Of a stretch of DNA of 64,000 nt, positions 16,417-24,459 are shown in pieces. The DNA lies in NCBI GenBank assembly GCA_963775575.1, contig CAVZJG010000002.1, forward strand, positions 1,426,001 through 1,490,000, given 5' to 3'. Under the pieces are notes generated by a model. It made no database searches. It saw nothing but the letters and a program-made list of their open reading frames with translations, and was not told where the DNA came from. The translations under genes and the position numbers were made by a program. Every line of letters begins with the position of its first letter. The stretch's first letter is position 1. This DNA is from Roseiarcus sp963775575 (GTDB lineage: Bacteria > Pseudomonadota > Alphaproteobacteria > Rhizobiales > Beijerinckiaceae).

Positions 16417-17991
16417 ATGGCGCTTTCGCACAAACTGGCAATGCGTCAAGGCCAGTTGATGGCGCTGACGCCGCAGCTGTTGCAGGCGATCAAGCTTCTG
16501 CAGATGCCGAACGCGGAACTCGCCGCCTTCGTCGAGGGCGAGTTGGAGCGCAATCCGCTGCTGGAGCGGGCCGAGGACGCGCCCGCCGCGGAAGCGCCCG
16601 GCGAGGGAGGAGATCCCGAGCCGCCTGCGGACGCCGTCGAACCCGGCGACTGGGCCTCCGAATCGCTCGAATCCGATCCCGTCGCGCTCGCCCAGAATCT
16701 CGGCACTGAGATCGACAACGCCTTCGATCCCGACCGCGCTGCGACGCCGCTGGAGCGAGCGCCGCAAGACGAAGGCAAGGGTCTCTCGGCGACTTCGTGG
16801 ACGGGAGTGGCCGGGCGCGGCGGCGAGGAGGGCGCGCCGGACCTCGAAGCCTACGTCGCTCAGCCGGTCACCTTGAGCGAGCATCTGACCCGGCAGGCGA
16901 TGATCGCGCTTCGTGAGCCCGTCGACCGTCTGATCGCGGCCGCGTTGATCGACGCGGTCGACGAAGCAGGCTACCTGAGAGGCGCGCTCGAGGAAATCGC
17001 CGAGCGGCTCGGCGCCCCCCTCTCCCGCGTCGAAGCGGCGCTCGAGCGCTTGCAGACCTTGGAGCCGACCGGCGTCTTCGCCCGCAACCTCGCCGAATGT
17101 CTGACGTTGCAATTGATCGAACGCGACCGCTTCGATCCGGCGATGCGCGCGCTGATCGAGAATCTGCCGGCGCTGGCCAGGCGCGACCTGCCGGCGCTGC
17201 GCCGCGCCTGCGGCGTCGACGACGAAGATCTCGCCGAAATGATCGACGAGATCCGGCGCCTCGATCCCAAGCCGGGGCGCGGTTTCGGCGCTGCGGTCGA
17301 GCCGCCCGCGATTCCCGACGTGTTCGTCGTCGCCGCGCCGGACCATTCCTGGCGCGTCGAGCTCAACAGCGAGGCCTTGCCGCGAGTGCTGGTCAACGAA
17401 ACCTATGCGACGCGGATCAAGCGCGGCGCCCTGCGCGAGGAAGATCGCCAATTTTTGTCGTCGAACTTGCAGAGCGCGAATTGGCTGACCAAGAGCCTGG
17501 AGCAACGCGCGCGCACCATTCTCAACGTCGCCGCGGAGATCGTGCGCCGTCAGGACGCGTTTCTCGTCGAAGGCGTGGCGGGCTTGAGGCCGCTGAACCT
17601 GAAGACGGTGGCGGATGCGATCGGGGTTCACGAATCGACCGTTTCCCGCGCCACCTCCAACAAGTTCATCCAGACGCCGCGCGGCCTGTTCGACATGAAA
17701 TATTTCTTCACTACGCCGATCGCTTCGCTCTCCAACGGCGCGGCGCGGGCGCATTCGGCCGAGTCGGTGCGCTTCAAGATCAAGCAGATGATCGACGCCG
17801 AGGACCCAGGCGACGTGCTCTCCGACGACGTCATCGTCGCGCGGCTGCGCAGCGCCGACATCGTCGTCGCGCGCCGCACGGTCGCCAAGTATCGCGACTC
17901 CCTGCGGATCCCTTCCTCGGTCGACCGCCGCCGCCTGAAATTGTCGCCGATGGGCGCCCCTGGGCGTCCCGGCAGTCCGCTAGGCCTCTGA
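16417..17991 (+). CDS. rpoN: RNA polymerase sigma-54 factor
   Basis: Sigma-54 directs RNA polymerase to -24/-12 promoters of nitrogen and other activator-dependent genes. From the ATG at 16,417 the protein is 524 residues. Region I reads LAMRQGQLMALTPQLLQAIK, glutamine-rich as expected. It is followed by an acidic region II and the core-binding domain (LEPTGVFARNLAECL, RLDPKPGRGFG). Next come the helix-turn-helix GVHESTVSRATSNKF and the RpoN box ARRTVAKYR near the end. An upstream in-frame ATG at 16,348 would add 23 residues with an AAGGG too close to use. The internal start matches the usual MALS N-terminus. It is followed by hpf and ptsN, the classic rpoN cluster. Confidence 0.94.
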   Translation: MALSHKLAMRQGQLMALTPQLLQAIKLLQMPNAELAAFVEGELERNPLLERAEDAPAAEAPGEGGDPEPPADAVEPGDWASESLESDPVALAQNLGTEIDNAFDPDRAATPLERAPQDEGKGLSATSWTGVAGRGGEEGAPDLEAYVAQPVTLSEHLTRQAMIALREPVDRLIAAALIDAVDEAGYLRGALEEIAERLGAPLSRVEAALERLQTLEPTGVFARNLAECLTLQLIERDRFDPAMRALIENLPALARRDLPALRRACGVDDEDLAEMIDEIRRLDPKPGRGFGAAVEPPAIPDVFVVAAPDHSWRVELNSEALPRVLVNETYATRIKRGALREEDRQFLSSNLQSANWLTKSLEQRARTILNVAAEIVRRQDAFLVEGVAGLRPLNLKTVADAIGVHESTVSRATSNKFIQTPRGLFDMKYFFTTPIASLSNGAARAHSAESVRFKIKQMIDAEDPGDVLSDDVIVARLRSADIVVARRTVAKYRDSLRIPSSVDRRRLKLSPMGAPGRPGSPLGL

Positions 17992-18038
17992 CGGAAAGCG
18001 TCTTTTCGATTTCTCGACCGCCGCGGCAGAGGCCGCGA

Positions 18039-18067
18039 TTGACATCGCCTCGGCGGGCTTCTAACGC
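18039..18067 (+). promoter_or_regulatory. Possible sigma-70 promoter for hpf
   Basis: TTGACA at 18,039-18,044 is followed after 17 bp by TAACGC at 18,062-18,067. The -35 box is perfect and the -10 box weak. It lies in the 237-bp rpoN/hpf gap and would give hpf-ptsN their own transcript. Confidence 0.4.
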
Positions 18068-18228
18068 TAGCCGCGCGCAACAAGCGAAGCCTGCGGCCGC
18101 TGCGATTATCGAGCTTCATGGCCGCGACGCGCAGGTTTGCGAGCCGGCGGATTCTCGTCGCTGTGAGTTGGGAAATGGTCGCCGCGAGGCGATTCGACTT
18201 GGAGCGAGCTAGAGAGGTCAGGCGATCC

Positions 18229-18798
18229 ATGCCCTTACGAGTTTCCGGCAAGAACCTCGACGTCGGAGAATCCCTGCGCGGCCACGTGCTCGACAAGGTC
18301 GAGGCGATGATCGCGCGCTATTTCGACGGCAAGGTCAGCGGCCACGTCGTCATATCGCGGGAAGGATCCGGGTATCGCGCGGATTGTTCGTTGCACCTCA
18401 GTTCGGGTCGGAGCCTTCAGGCGGAGGGCGGCGCCCAGGAGCCCTACGCGAGCGTCGAACAGGCGCTCGACAAGATCGAACGCCGACTGCGCCGTTACAA
18501 GAAGCGGCTCAAGGACCATCAGGCCGCCGCTCCGAGCGCCGAGGGGCGCGCTCGACTGCAAGTCGCCAATTACATGATCGAGGCGCCGGGTGAAGCGGAG
18601 GAAGAGCCGGTCGACTTCAACCCGGTCGTCGTCGCGGAAGGTTCGCAACCGCTGAAAACCCTGTCCGTCGCCTCGGCGGTCGCGGAACTCGATCTCAGCG
18701 GCGCCCCGTTCCTCGTGTTTCAGCACGCGGGAAGCGCACGCGTGAACGTCGTGTATCGCCGAGCCGACGGCGCGATCGGCTGGCTCGATCCACATTAG
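18229..18798 (+). CDS. hpf: Ribosome hibernation promoting factor, long form
   Basis: It binds the 30S decoding centre and drives formation of inactive 100S ribosomes in stationary phase. The protein has 189 residues, the long form. Residues 1-100 are the S30AE/RaiA domain (MPLRVSGKNLDVGESLRGHV, YASVEQALDKIERRLRRYKK). Residues about 130-185 are the C-terminal dimerisation domain, with APFLVFQHAGSARVNVVYRR and DGAIGWLDP. The ATG at 18,229 begins the domain. It lies between rpoN and ptsN as in most alphaproteobacteria. Confidence 0.93.
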   Translation: MPLRVSGKNLDVGESLRGHVLDKVEAMIARYFDGKVSGHVVISREGSGYRADCSLHLSSGRSLQAEGGAQEPYASVEQALDKIERRLRRYKKRLKDHQAAAPSAEGRARLQVANYMIEAPGEAEEEPVDFNPVVVAEGSQPLKTLSVASAVAELDLSGAPFLVFQHAGSARVNVVYRRADGAIGWLDPH

Positions 18799-18883
18799 GG
18801 CGCGAATGAGCCGATATGACGCGCTCGCTTCGAGTCGGCCATGAAGTCCGACCTCGCCGGCAAGTCCTTAACTCGAGTTCGAT

Positions 18884-19348
18884 ATGTCGCTAACCGATCT
18901 TCTCACGCTCAACTCGGTCATCGCGTCGCTTCGCGTCAACGGCAAGAAACAGGCGTTGCAGGAAATGAGCGAGCGCGCCGCCGCGGCGTCGGGGCTGCCG
19001 GCGCGCGAAATCTTCGATGCGCTGCTCCAGCGCGAGCGCCTCGGCTCGACCGGCGTCGGCGACGGCATCGCCATTCCGCATGGCAAGCTCGCCAAGTGCG
19101 AGCGCATCTTCGGCATTTTCGCGCGGCTGGAGCGGCCGATCGATTTCGAGGCGCTCGATGGACTGCCTGTCGACCTGATTTTTCTGCTGGTGGCGCCCGA
19201 AGGCGCTGGCGCCGACCATCTGAAGGCGCTGGCGACGATCGCGCGCGTGCTTCGCGACGCCAATATGGCGGCGCAACTGCGCGCGACCCGCGATGCGTCG
19301 GGGCTGTATTCCCTGCTGACGCTGACGCCGGCTTCTCACGCGGCGTGA
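18884..19348 (+). CDS. ptsN: PTS IIA-like nitrogen regulatory protein (EIIA-Ntr)
   Basis: It is the phosphoacceptor of the nitrogen phosphotransferase system, a regulator rather than a sugar transporter. The protein has 154 residues with one PTS EIIA type-2 domain. The phosphorylated histidine is in DGIAIPHGKLAKC near residue 65. LIFLLVAPEGAGADHLKALA is the typical second half. It is the third gene of rpoN-hpf-ptsN, 85 bp after hpf. Confidence 0.94.
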   Translation: MSLTDLLTLNSVIASLRVNGKKQALQEMSERAAAASGLPAREIFDALLQRERLGSTGVGDGIAIPHGKLAKCERIFGIFARLERPIDFEALDGLPVDLIFLLVAPEGAGADHLKALATIARVLRDANMAAQLRATRDASGLYSLLTLTPASHAA

Positions 19349-19379
19349 ACAATTGTCTTTTCGTAAGCGAGGCTCGGCG

Positions 19380-19619
19380 ATGAAAGCGCGCGTGATCGTC
19401 ACCCTGAAACGGGGGGTGCTGGACCCCCAAGGCAAAGCGATCGAGGGGGCGTTGAAATCCCTCGGCGTCGCCGGGGTCCGCGCCGTGCGCCAAGGCAAGG
19501 TGTTCGACATCGAGATCGACGCCGAGAATCGCGACGCGGCGGATCGCAAGCTCACGGAAGCGTGCGAGAAGCTGCTCGCCAACACGATCGTCGAAGATTA
19601 CGCGCTCGACCATGAATAA
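19380..19619 (+). CDS. purS: Phosphoribosylformylglycinamidine synthase subunit PurS
   Basis: PurS is the small structural subunit that links PurL and PurQ in the fourth purine step. From the ATG at 19,380 it has 79 residues, the expected size. It reads KARVIVTLKRGVLDPQGKAI, the canonical start, with GVRAVRQGKVFDIEID in the middle. Its last 8 bases overlap purQ, so the two are translationally coupled. purL is not in the window. Confidence 0.94.
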   Translation: MKARVIVTLKRGVLDPQGKAIEGALKSLGVAGVRAVRQGKVFDIEIDAENRDAADRKLTEACEKLLANTIVEDYALDHE

Positions 19620-20310
19620 TCCACTGTGCGCCGCCGTCGTCCTTTTTCCCGGCTCCAACCGCGAAGGCGACGTCGTCCGCGCGCTCAGGCAGGCGAGCGG
19701 CGCGCCGCCGGCGATCGTCTGGCACGCCGATCGCGCGTTGCCTCAGGGAACCGACCTCGTCGTCTTGCCCGGCGGTTTTTCCTATGGCGACTATCTTCGC
19801 TGCGGCGCGATCGCGGCGCGCGCGCACATCATGGACGCCGTGCGCGCGCACGCCGCCCGGGGCGGCCTGGTCCTCGGCGTCTGCAACGGGTTCCAGATTT
19901 TGTGCGAAGCGGGTCTGCTGCCGGGCGCGCTCATGCGCAACGCCGGGCGCCGGTTCGTTTGCAGGATGCAGCATCTTCGGGTCGAAAACGACTCGAGCCC
20001 GTTTACGCGGGGCTACGTCCGCGGGCAGGTGGTCAAATTCGCCGTCGCGCACGGCGAAGGCAATTACACCATCGACGCCGCGGGGCTGGCGGAGTTGGAG
20101 CGCTCGGGACGCGTCGCGTTCCGCTACTGCGACGGCGCCGGCGCCCTCGGCGCCGTCGCCAATCCGAACGGCTCGATGAACGAGATCGCCGGCGTCTACA
20201 ACGAGGCCTTCAACGTCCTCGGCCTGATGCCGCACCCCGAGAACCTCATCGATCCGCTGGTCGGCGGAATCGACGGGCGGGCGATGTTTCGCGCCCTGGC
20301 GGCGGCGTGA
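19612..20310 (+). CDS. purQ: Phosphoribosylformylglycinamidine synthase, glutaminase subunit PurQ
   Basis: It supplies ammonia from glutamine to PurL for FGAM formation. The protein has 232 residues with a class I glutamine amidotransferase fold. Motifs are VVLFPGSNREGD at the start, LPGGFSYGDYLRCG, the nucleophile cysteine in GLVLGVCNGFQILCEAGLLP, and the catalytic His/Glu in GLMPHPENLID near the C-terminus. It overlaps purS by 8 bp. Confidence 0.95.
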   Translation: MNNPLCAAVVLFPGSNREGDVVRALRQASGAPPAIVWHADRALPQGTDLVVLPGGFSYGDYLRCGAIAARAHIMDAVRAHAARGGLVLGVCNGFQILCEAGLLPGALMRNAGRRFVCRMQHLRVENDSSPFTRGYVRGQVVKFAVAHGEGNYTIDAAGLAELERSGRVAFRYCDGAGALGAVANPNGSMNEIAGVYNEAFNVLGLMPHPENLIDPLVGGIDGRAMFRALAAA

Positions 20311-20371
20311 CCCGAGAGGGGGCGGCCGCGATCCCGTCGCTTCGTCCGTCCCTCGATCGGCGTCGCGGCGA

Positions 20372-20797
20372 TTGGCGCGAATTTCTTGTGTAAAATCTGC
20401 TTCTGCGGACCATCGTTGCACAAAGAACGATTCGCTCGAGCGCGTGTTCGCCGCCGTATCGGCTGCGAGGGGCCGCGATCCCACAATCTCGCGCACATCC
20501 AAGCTTTTCCATGACGGCGTGCGCCGGAAGGCCAACAAGCTGGTCGAGAAGGCGGTCGAGCTCGGCCGTGACGCCGTTCAAATGAATCGTGAATCGGCAA
20601 TATTAGAGAGCGCCGACGTTCCCTATCACCTCATCGTCATCCGGGCCGAACGCGGGATTACTCCGGCCGATGTTCTGAATGAACTCGACAGGCGCGAGCG
20701 ACTGTACGGCATCGCGGGGAAATTGCCGAAGCGGGCGAGCACGGCTGAGGCCCGTCGTCGCGGCGTCGCCGTTCCGAGCGCGAACGCCGCGTCCTGA
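20372..20797 (+). CDS. HisE/MazG-like phosphoribosyl-ATP pyrophosphohydrolase homologue
   Basis: The frame from a TTG at 20,372 gives 141 residues. The conserved part starts near SLERVFAAVSAARGRDPT and ends at LYGIAGKLPKR, so a later start such as the GTG at 20,444 is possible; a TAAAAT box at 20,391 would favour it. The pattern KLVEKAVELGRDAV followed by ESADVPYHLIVI resembles the HisE metal-binding helix pair. The usual EExxE reads EKxxE, so activity may differ from true HisE. Such HisE-like paralogues occur in Rhizobiales and their role is unknown. It lies between purQ and the KAP NTPase gene. Confidence 0.68.
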   Translation: MARISCVKSASADHRCTKNDSLERVFAAVSAARGRDPTISRTSKLFHDGVRRKANKLVEKAVELGRDAVQMNRESAILESADVPYHLIVIRAERGITPADVLNELDRRERLYGIAGKLPKRASTAEARRRGVAVPSANAAS

Positions 20798-20939
20798 AGC
20801 GCCGCGGCGCCTGATTCGCCATCGGCCGAGCGGATTTACGCTTGACGCGGGCGGACGGGGCGGCCAAATCGTCACCGCGCGACGCTGCGGCGTAGCCCTG
20901 TCTCTCGCCGTGCGCGCCCGACAGCCGAGGGAGGTTCCT

Positions 20940-22946
20940 TTGATCGAAGGCCAGAGGGACGTTGAACCGGGCCGCATCGACGGCGAGCCGCAGCCGACCC
21001 TCGACCAAGCTCCCTCGGCGCCGCCGCCGGACCTGGCGCCGAGCGCCCCGCAGCAGGCGATTTTCTATGCCGACGCCGGCGATCGCGCCGACCTACAGAA
21101 CATTTGCGAGGCGATCGAGCCGCTCGCCGAGCTCTGCCTCGTCGACGAGGCGCAGACCCCGTTCCTGGCCGGAATCGTCGGCCGGACCGGTTCGGGCAAG
21201 AGTTTTGCGCTCCGCCGTCTCATCGAAGCGGTCGAGAACCTCGCCGCCGCCGCCGGCAAGACGCCCGGGACGCGGTATCTTTCCCGCGTCGTCGTGATCC
21301 CGATCGACGCGGCCGGCGTCGACGGCGATCCCGCCGTAGCGATCGCGTCGGCCGCTTTCGCCGCGCTGGAACGCGATCGCAACGGCTTCAGCTACGCCGC
21401 GCTCGCCGACGAAGCCGCCCATGCCGGCGCCGATCCGCAGCGCGCCGCCGCGGCCGCCGCCGAGCGGCACGACGAAATCAGCAAGCGGCTGGAGGCTGAG
21501 CGCGCGGCGCGCGACGAGGTCGAGGCCAAGCGCGGGCGGCTCACCGAGTCGATTCTCTACCAGACCCCGGGATCGCCCGTCGCGGCGTTCATTCGCGCCC
21601 ACCGCGCCTCGATCGAGACGCGGCTGCGCCGGTTCGACTTGGGCGAGGGCGATCCGGCGGCCAATTACCGCGATCTCGTGCGCGACCTCGACAGCGCCAG
21701 CGCGGCCTCGCGCGTCGGAGTCGTCGTTCGCTCGATCTGGGCGTATCGCAGCCAAGCGCGCTGGCTCGCGGCCGCGCTGATCGCTTTCGCGCTGGCGTTC
21801 GGCGTCGAGCACGCGCGCGGCGCCGCGGCCGCGGATTGGCTGCGCTCGGTGGGCGCGGCGCTGGCTCCGCTCGCGGACTGGCTGACGGCGCACGACGGAC
21901 TGCTGCAAACGGCGCGCCAGATCCTGACCCTTTTCGGCGTTCTTGCGCTGGCGCTCAATTTCTGGCGCGCTTTCGACTTCGCCGCCTTGCTGTTTCGCGG
22001 CGTTCGGCTGCTCGATCAGGACGTGCGCGACCGCCAGCGCGAACTCGACGCCAGCGCCGCCCGCCTGGCCCAACGCGTCGCCTCGCTGACCGCGGAAGCC
22101 GAAGCCGCGGCCAAGCACGCGCAGGCTACCGCCAAGCGCGCCGGCGGCGCCAAGCCGTCTGCGCGCGCCCCCGGCCCCGCCTTCGCGCGCGGGCCCGAAG
22201 CGCCGGCGAAAGCCGCGCGCTCTTTCTTCGTCGAACTCAGCCGCTTGATAGGCGGGCCGGGGCAGACGGCGATTCCCGCGCCGCAGCGGCTGGTCTTCGC
22301 CTTCGACAATCTCGACGCGATGGCGCCCGCCGATTCGTTGCGCCTGATCGAGGCGGCGAGCACGATGCTCGACGCGGGCTGCGTGGGGGTGATCGCGTGC
22401 GACCCCGCGATCTTCGCGGGCGCGAACGACGGCGCGGCGGCGCGCTGGCGAAGCGAGAAATTTCTTCAGCTCGTCGTCAATGCCGAGACCCTCGGCCTCG
22501 CCGACTCCGGCCGATTCACGGCGCGCCTCATCGGCTCCAACGCCGTCGTCAACCCCTCGAACTTCGTCGACGCGAAAGAATCGCGATTGCTCGAGCCGCT
22601 TTCGCAGGCCGAGGCGGCGCTGCTGACCGCGATCGCGCCGCTCGCCGCCGGCGCGCCGCGGGGCGTGAAGCGCTTCCTCAACGCCTACCGGATCGCGCGG
22701 CTCGCGAAAGCGCCGAGGCCCGCCGTCGCGCTGGCGCTCGCGGTCAAATTGAGCGGCGACGGCGCGGCCGTTTCCGCGATGGAGACGGCGCTTTCGAGCG
22801 GGCAGGCGGACTTGCCCGATCCTTTCGGCCCCCCCGCTCTGGTGGAGGCGGCGAAGACCGCGCGCGCCGCCAACGACGGCGCGATTTCTATTGCGGACGC
22901 GCGCGCCGCCTGGGACATCGCGCGTCGTTACGCGCTTCCCGACTGA
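20940..22946 (+). CDS. KAP-family P-loop NTPase with inserted membrane segments
   Basis: The protein has 668 residues and starts at a TTG supported by a strong GGGAGG 5 bases upstream. Walker A GIVGRTGSGKSFALRRL is near residue 82. A helical, charged segment (residues about 160-200) precedes a membrane region with two hydrophobic stretches near 270-295 and 320-345. A second coiled segment follows. Walker B is LVFAFDNLDAMAP near residue 455, like the ILDDLDR motif of KAP NTPases. Membrane helices inserted between Walker A and B are typical of the KAP family, some members of which belong to defence systems. The actual role is unknown. It converges on the outer-membrane factor gene. Confidence 0.75.
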   Translation: MIEGQRDVEPGRIDGEPQPTLDQAPSAPPPDLAPSAPQQAIFYADAGDRADLQNICEAIEPLAELCLVDEAQTPFLAGIVGRTGSGKSFALRRLIEAVENLAAAAGKTPGTRYLSRVVVIPIDAAGVDGDPAVAIASAAFAALERDRNGFSYAALADEAAHAGADPQRAAAAAAERHDEISKRLEAERAARDEVEAKRGRLTESILYQTPGSPVAAFIRAHRASIETRLRRFDLGEGDPAANYRDLVRDLDSASAASRVGVVVRSIWAYRSQARWLAAALIAFALAFGVEHARGAAAADWLRSVGAALAPLADWLTAHDGLLQTARQILTLFGVLALALNFWRAFDFAALLFRGVRLLDQDVRDRQRELDASAARLAQRVASLTAEAEAAAKHAQATAKRAGGAKPSARAPGPAFARGPEAPAKAARSFFVELSRLIGGPGQTAIPAPQRLVFAFDNLDAMAPADSLRLIEAASTMLDAGCVGVIACDPAIFAGANDGAAARWRSEKFLQLVVNAETLGLADSGRFTARLIGSNAVVNPSNFVDAKESRLLEPLSQAEAALLTAIAPLAAGAPRGVKRFLNAYRIARLAKAPRPAVALALAVKLSGDGAAVSAMETALSSGQADLPDPFGPPALVEAAKTARAANDGAISIADARAAWDIARRYALPD

Positions 22947-22962
22947 CTTCGCATTCGAGCGA

Positions 22963-24459
22963 TCAGGGCGTAGGCGCAACGGTCGGTATGGGCGTAGGCG
23001 TAGAGGTAAGCGCCGCCGTAGTAAGCGTAGGCAGCGCAGGCAGCGCAGGCAGCGCAGGCAGCGCAGGCAGCTCGTCTGTGCTCCATTCGCCGCCCAGAGC
23101 GACGACGAGGGTCACGACGGCGGTCAGGCGTTGCGCGCGCGAGGTCAGAGCCGATTCCTCGTCGGTGAGCGCGATCGCTTCGGCGGTCACGACCGTGGTG
23201 AAGTTCTGCGTTCCGGCGCGGTATTCGTTGAGCGCGATCTGCACGGCCTGTTGGGCGGCCTTGACCGCTTCGACTTGCACCTTGATCTCTTGGCTGAGGA
23301 CGCGGATCGCCACGAGTTGATCCTCGACCTGCTGAAACGCTGTCAGCACGGTCTGGCGATAGGTCGCCACGCTGGCTTCGTAAGTCTGCTTGGCAGCCTC
23401 GACCTGGGCGTCGGTCAGGCCGCCGTTGAACAGCGGCTGCGCCAGCGACAAGCCGTAGGACCAGACCGGATTGGCCCCGGCGATTTGCTTGACGAAGGGA
23501 TCGCCGTAATAGCCGAAGGCGCCCGAGAGCGTGATGTCGGGATAATAGCCGGCGACGGCGACGCCGATGGCGGCGTTTTGCTCCTGCATCGTGCGTTCCG
23601 CCGCGGCGATGTCCGGCCGCCTTTCGAGCAGACTCGAGGGCAGGCTGAGCGGGATGGCGGGGATGTCGAGCGCCAGACGGCGGCGCGGGACCGACAGCTC
23701 GGAGGGAGGCTTGCCGATCAGCACGGCGATCGCATGCTCGTTCTGCGCCCGCGCCACGCCGACGTTGATCTCCTGCGCCTGCGCCGCCAACACCGAAGCC
23801 TGCGCGGTGATGACGTCGGACTTGGCGGACGTTCCCGCCGCGTACTGGTTTTGCGTGATGGCGAGCGAGCGCTGGTATTGCTTGACGGTGTCGACCAGCA
23901 GGTCGTCGAGCGAATCGGACTCGCACAACTGCACGTAGGCGAGCGCGAGCGCCGACTGCGCCGACAGCGTCGCGTTGGCGAGGTCGGCGGCGCTGACCTG
24001 CGCCGCGGCGCCCTGCTCCTCGATGGCGCGGCGAACCTTGCCCCAGACGTCGAGCGTCCAGGCGGCGCTGACTTGCGCGTCGAGCGTCGTGGCGACGAGC
24101 CCCTGGCTCTCCGCGCGCGTCAGCGTCGGGTTGAAGTTCAGGGTGGGAAAGAGCCCCGCGCGGGCCTCGGCGATCAGCGCCAGAGCCTCGCGATAGTTCG
24201 CTTCGTCCGCTTTCAGAGTCTGGTTGGAGACGGCGACCTGCGCCTCCAACGCATTCAGCTCGGGGTCGCGAAAAAGCGTCCACCATTCGCCCTTGGCGAA
24301 ATCGTCGCGCGGCGTAGCGGCCTTCCAGCCCTTCATTTCCTTGTACTGGGCGGGAACAATAGCGGCGGGGCGCTGATAGTCTGGACCGACAGCGGCGCAG
24401 CCGATCAACAGCAGCGTCAACCCGATCGTCGCCAAGGACGTCGCGCGGCGAAAACTCAT
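22963..24459 (-). CDS. Outer-membrane efflux lipoprotein, NodT/OprM type
   Basis: This is the TolC-like exit duct of the RND pump encoded upstream. The protein has 498 residues. A lipoprotein signal, TIGLTLLLIGCAAVGPDY, has its lipobox cysteine near residue 21. Two OEP repeats follow; typical pieces are GEWWTLFRDPELNALEAQ, LDVWGKVRRAIEEQGA and PVWSYGLSLAQPLFNGGLTD. The start at 24,459 overlaps the stop of the RND gene as ATGA. The C-terminus carries a repeat-encoded LPA tract followed by a threonine/proline tail, unusual for the family. Confidence 0.92.
   Translation of the reverse strand: MSFRRATSLATIGLTLLLIGCAAVGPDYQRPAAIVPAQYKEMKGWKAATPRDDFAKGEWWTLFRDPELNALEAQVAVSNQTLKADEANYREALALIAEARAGLFPTLNFNPTLTRAESQGLVATTLDAQVSAAWTLDVWGKVRRAIEEQGAAAQVSAADLANATLSAQSALALAYVQLCESDSLDDLLVDTVKQYQRSLAITQNQYAAGTSAKSDVITAQASVLAAQAQEINVGVARAQNEHAIAVLIGKPPSELSVPRRRLALDIPAIPLSLPSSLLERRPDIAAAERTMQEQNAAIGVAVAGYYPDITLSGAFGYYGDPFVKQIAGANPVWSYGLSLAQPLFNGGLTDAQVEAAKQTYEASVATYRQTVLTAFQQVEDQLVAIRVLSQEIKVQVEAVKAAQQAVQIALNEYRAGTQNFTTVVTAEAIALTDEESALTSRAQRLTAVVTLVVALGGEWSTDELPALPALPALPALPTLTTAALTSTPTPIPTVAPTP
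23030..23071. repeat. 9-bp tandem repeat in the 3-prime end of the efflux gene
   Basis: Four exact copies of GGCAGCGCA plus a partial fifth. On the coding strand they encode repeated Leu-Pro-Ala in the C-terminal tail of the outer-membrane factor. The repeat is in frame, so copy-number changes would lengthen or shorten the tail without breaking the gene. Confidence 0.85.

Noticed and set aside
15928..17754. A leftward 608-codon frame opposite rpoN
   Set aside because: No domain pattern. rpoN on the forward strand has all expected motifs.
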